This document shows, piece after piece, positions 9,871-12,231 of a stretch of 12,231 bases of DNA. Both the position numbers and the translations under genes were made by a program. The DNA lies in contig LSSL01002537.1 of the NCBI GenBank assembly GCA_001953115.1, positions 1-12,231 of the forward strand. Reading direction: 5' to 3'. Each line of letters starts with the position of its first letter. Position 1 is the first letter of the stretch. The DNA comes from Smittium mucronatum. Lineage: Eukaryota; Kickxellomycota; Harpellomycetes; Harpellales; Legeriomycetaceae. Under the pieces are notes generated by a model that did not search any database, had not been told where the DNA came from, and saw only the letters and a list, made by a program, of their open reading frames with translations.

Positions 9871-11669
9871 AAATTTTTTTTACCAATGAATGATATTTTT
9901 CTAATTTAAATATTTTTACATTTTTTTTTAAATACTTATCAGTTTTTTAAATATAGTATTAATAGTTATATAAATGAAAATAACCTAATAATAAATATTG
10001 TACCGATTTATTTTCTTTTCTTTTGTGTAATAATAAAATAATGGTATAGTTTATCTTTGAAAATAACTAATATTTAGTAAAAATATTAATGAGTTTTTTA
10101 TAATATTATTCAATAACTTCTAAAAAATTTCGTCACTCTCAATCTAAAATTCGAGTTCCAGCGTTAAGGTAAAATAAAATTAAATGATCCTTGTGAATAA
10201 ATTATTATTTAAATTTTAAATTTTTGATTTTAAAAGTTTTATATTGGTCATTTTTCGAAATTTTGATAATATTGAATGAATAAAAGGTCTTTGAATATTA
10301 GATTGTAAAAAATGATGATTTTTACGTTTATAAATTACATAATTACATAATTCTACTTTTTTGGTTTTATTAAAAACAAAAAAATATTGAATTTAATATT
10401 TTTCTACAGAGATTTTCAAAAATCAAACAAAATTAAGAATCGATTTTATAGTCTAAAATGTGAAATGGATTATTAAGATATTTTAGTTGATTTTTTGGCA
10501 AAATTATGCACTTTTTTAAACACAGATATTTATAGTTTTGGAAAAATAGGTATTTTTTTAGTTTATATTATTCTTTTTAAAAATTAAAGATATTCCAAAA
10601 TAAATTAGCATATTTTTGACATTTAGTCTAAAAAATTTATCATTATTAAGTGAATTGAATCGAAAAAAAATAGATGAAATCAGAAAAACCCCACTAAATT
10701 CTAAAAAATAGTACAAAACCAATTTTATAAAAGTCATTTTTTTTTGCGAATTTAGGAAATTTTTCGCAAAAAATCATTGATTCGCTTTATTCGACAGTTT
10801 TTTTGAATTCACTTATTCATTCATTCTCTGTTCCAAAAAATGAGATAATTTTAATATTTTATTTCAAAGCCAAGGAATAAACTTAATCTTATTTTTTTTC
10901 TAGATTTTATTTTTTATTTTTCGATGAATTGGTTTAAATAGATTATTAGAAACTATATCAATATATTTATTTATTTATGGGATAGTGATATTTATTATTT
11001 AAGTACTTGCTCTGAAATGGTAAAAGTTAGATATATGCATTGATAAAATATCTTTAATTGACGAAAAAATTACTTGCATAAAATATCATCGAAGCTTTAT
11101 AATATTCTAGGCCAATTTTTAACCATAAGAAAAAAATAGTAATACTTTTATTACAATATTTTTTTGAGAAAATTTACCGAAACTCTCAAACAAAAATAAC
11201 AGATAAAAAATGGATTTTGGACATATATACCATATATTATCTATTTATTTCAATAAAAATTTACTGATTAACATATACCGTTTAAGAAATAAATATTTTT
11301 AAAAAAATGGCGTAATATTGAAATAATGTACCTATAAATCTTTTATATTAATTTAGGAAAACTAATGCTGAATATTCGAAAATTTTCATAAATCGAATTT
11401 TTAATCGGAGAAATATGACTATTATTTGCGATGGATTAAATATTTTTATTAAATTTTTAATTAAATTTGTGCGATTTTTATTATATTCTAATCATGTAAC
11501 AGAAATTATCCGTTCTCATAGAGAATCATCTAAATAATATTTCCCAAGTTATAATAAAATTTTTTATTCAAATAGATATTTCAATTATTAAATTTATTCC
11601 TTCGATAATTTAAATAATTGTAATATAGTAAGTCTTTAGCACAATACAGGGATTTCCTAATCTATGAAA
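9871..11669. other. AT-rich non-coding stretch
   Basis: Nothing gene-like is visible in any frame. Apart from the foldback at 10740-10773 it holds only homopolymer runs and short AT words. Confidence 0.55.
10740..10773. repeat. Hairpin with 11-bp perfect stem
   Basis: The segment ttttttgcgaa at 10740-10750 is exactly complementary to ttcgcaaaaaa at 10763-10773, with a 12-nt loop. The flanks show further partial symmetry (gtcattt on the left, tcattga on the right). The GCG core makes it more specific than A/T-only foldbacks, yet there is no adjacent gene for which it could act as terminator or control element. Confidence 0.5.
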
Positions 11670-11911
11670 CCTTTTTAACAAAAAATAACGCTTTTCTCAA
11701 ATCAATCGAATCTTTTTTTCAAAAAAAATTTCTTTTTTCCAAACCAATTGACCCTTTTTACATAATAATAGAACTTTTTTTTTTCATTTCAATAGAAAGT
11801 TTTTTTAACAAAAATAAAACTTTTTTTTTTTTTCCATTCCAATAAAGTCATTTTTTCATGCTAGTGGAACCTCTCTTCATAAAAATCGATCGTTTTTTTA
11901 AATAGTAGAAC
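11670..11911 (+). repeat. Degenerate short tandem repeat (T-tract / AATNGAAC)
   Basis: About eleven successive units share one layout: a C, a tract of 5-13 T, often CA, a variable A/C/T-rich spacer, then a tail like aatagaa or aatcgaa leading to the next C. Examples are the units ending gaaac (11670), atcaatcgaa (11710), ataatagaac (11773), tcaatagaaa (11798), tccaataaag (11848), gctagtggaac (11870) and aatagtagaac (11911). Unit length varies from about 19 to 30 nt, so homopolymer slippage and point change have blurred it. It looks like an old minisatellite, with no coding potential. Confidence 0.55.
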
Positions 11912-12231
11912 ATATTTATCGGGAGATTTAGCCGATTCCCAACCCTATTATGTCACATATTTTTGTGTAAAATGATTTTTAAATGATTTCTAAATAATAA
12001 TTTTCTATTCCAAATATATCCTTATTTTGCCCAGAACTCGAGTGATTTTTCCCAAATATAATTTTTTTTTTTACATAATCAGCTATCAATTTTTTTCAAT
12101 TTTTCCCTTCTTGTTTTAGTTTATTTTTTTTTTAAATTATACACATTAAAATGCGAAAAATTAAATGTAAGTAATATTTAAAATGGTTCTAACTCAGCCA
12201 TTTTTTACTTTTGATGACCACAAAAAAAGAT
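11912..12231. other. AT-rich non-coding DNA to window end
   Basis: No open frame or RNA gene is recognisable. T runs and a few C-rich words continue the plus-strand C-over-G bias of the preceding repeat. Nothing else is visible up to the edge. Confidence 0.55.

Noticed and set aside
1..12231. tRNA, rRNA and CRISPR arrays
   Set aside because: No cloverleaf with box A/B-like words, no conserved rRNA blocks and no evenly spaced identical repeats were found on reading both strands.

Overview
This window is about 80% A+T (GC roughly 19% by eye), full of homopolymer A and T runs, and almost free of open reading frames. I recognise no protein-coding gene, rRNA, tRNA or CRISPR array. Dense stop codons in all six frames, long unstructured AT-rich DNA and a degenerate transposon-like inverted-repeat element best fit non-coding nuclear DNA (intergenic or a long intron) of an AT-rich eukaryote. 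The sequence does not let me name the organism. A very degraded AT-rich symbiont or organelle spacer is less likely but cannot be excluded.

Layout. Positions 1-1375 are plain AT-rich DNA, except for a 56-bp unit duplicated head to tail at 378-489 and two short palindromes near 603-644. Positions 1376-1778 hold three hairpin-forming inverted repeats, one with a perfect 14-bp stem. Positions 1779-4264 show nothing functional beyond homopolymers and a run of nine G at 3296-3304. Positions 4265-4666 carry the only long open frame, 133 codons on the minus strand, lying opposite a locally G-rich stretch at 4301-4410. It resembles no family I know and is most likely not a gene. Positions 4667-8406 show only short simple repeats.

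The clearest structure is at 8407-9712. Two inverted arms of about 290 bp, close to 90% identical over their best 160 bp, enclose a spacer of about 720 bp. The outer ends fall next to a TA dinucleotide on each side. Size, end structure and flanks suggest an old non-autonomous TA-inserting DNA transposon (Tc1/mariner-like is one option). Each arm also holds two related copies of a roughly 20-bp motif about 75 bp apart. Immediately to the right, 9711-9870 is markedly C-rich on the plus strand.

The rest (9871-12231) is again AT-rich desert, with one foldback at 10740-10773 and a degenerate short tandem repeat at about 11670-11911 (T-tract plus a spacer plus an AATNGAAC-like tail, period about 19-30 nt). 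There is no gene network to describe. The content is repeats and a relic mobile element in non-coding DNA.
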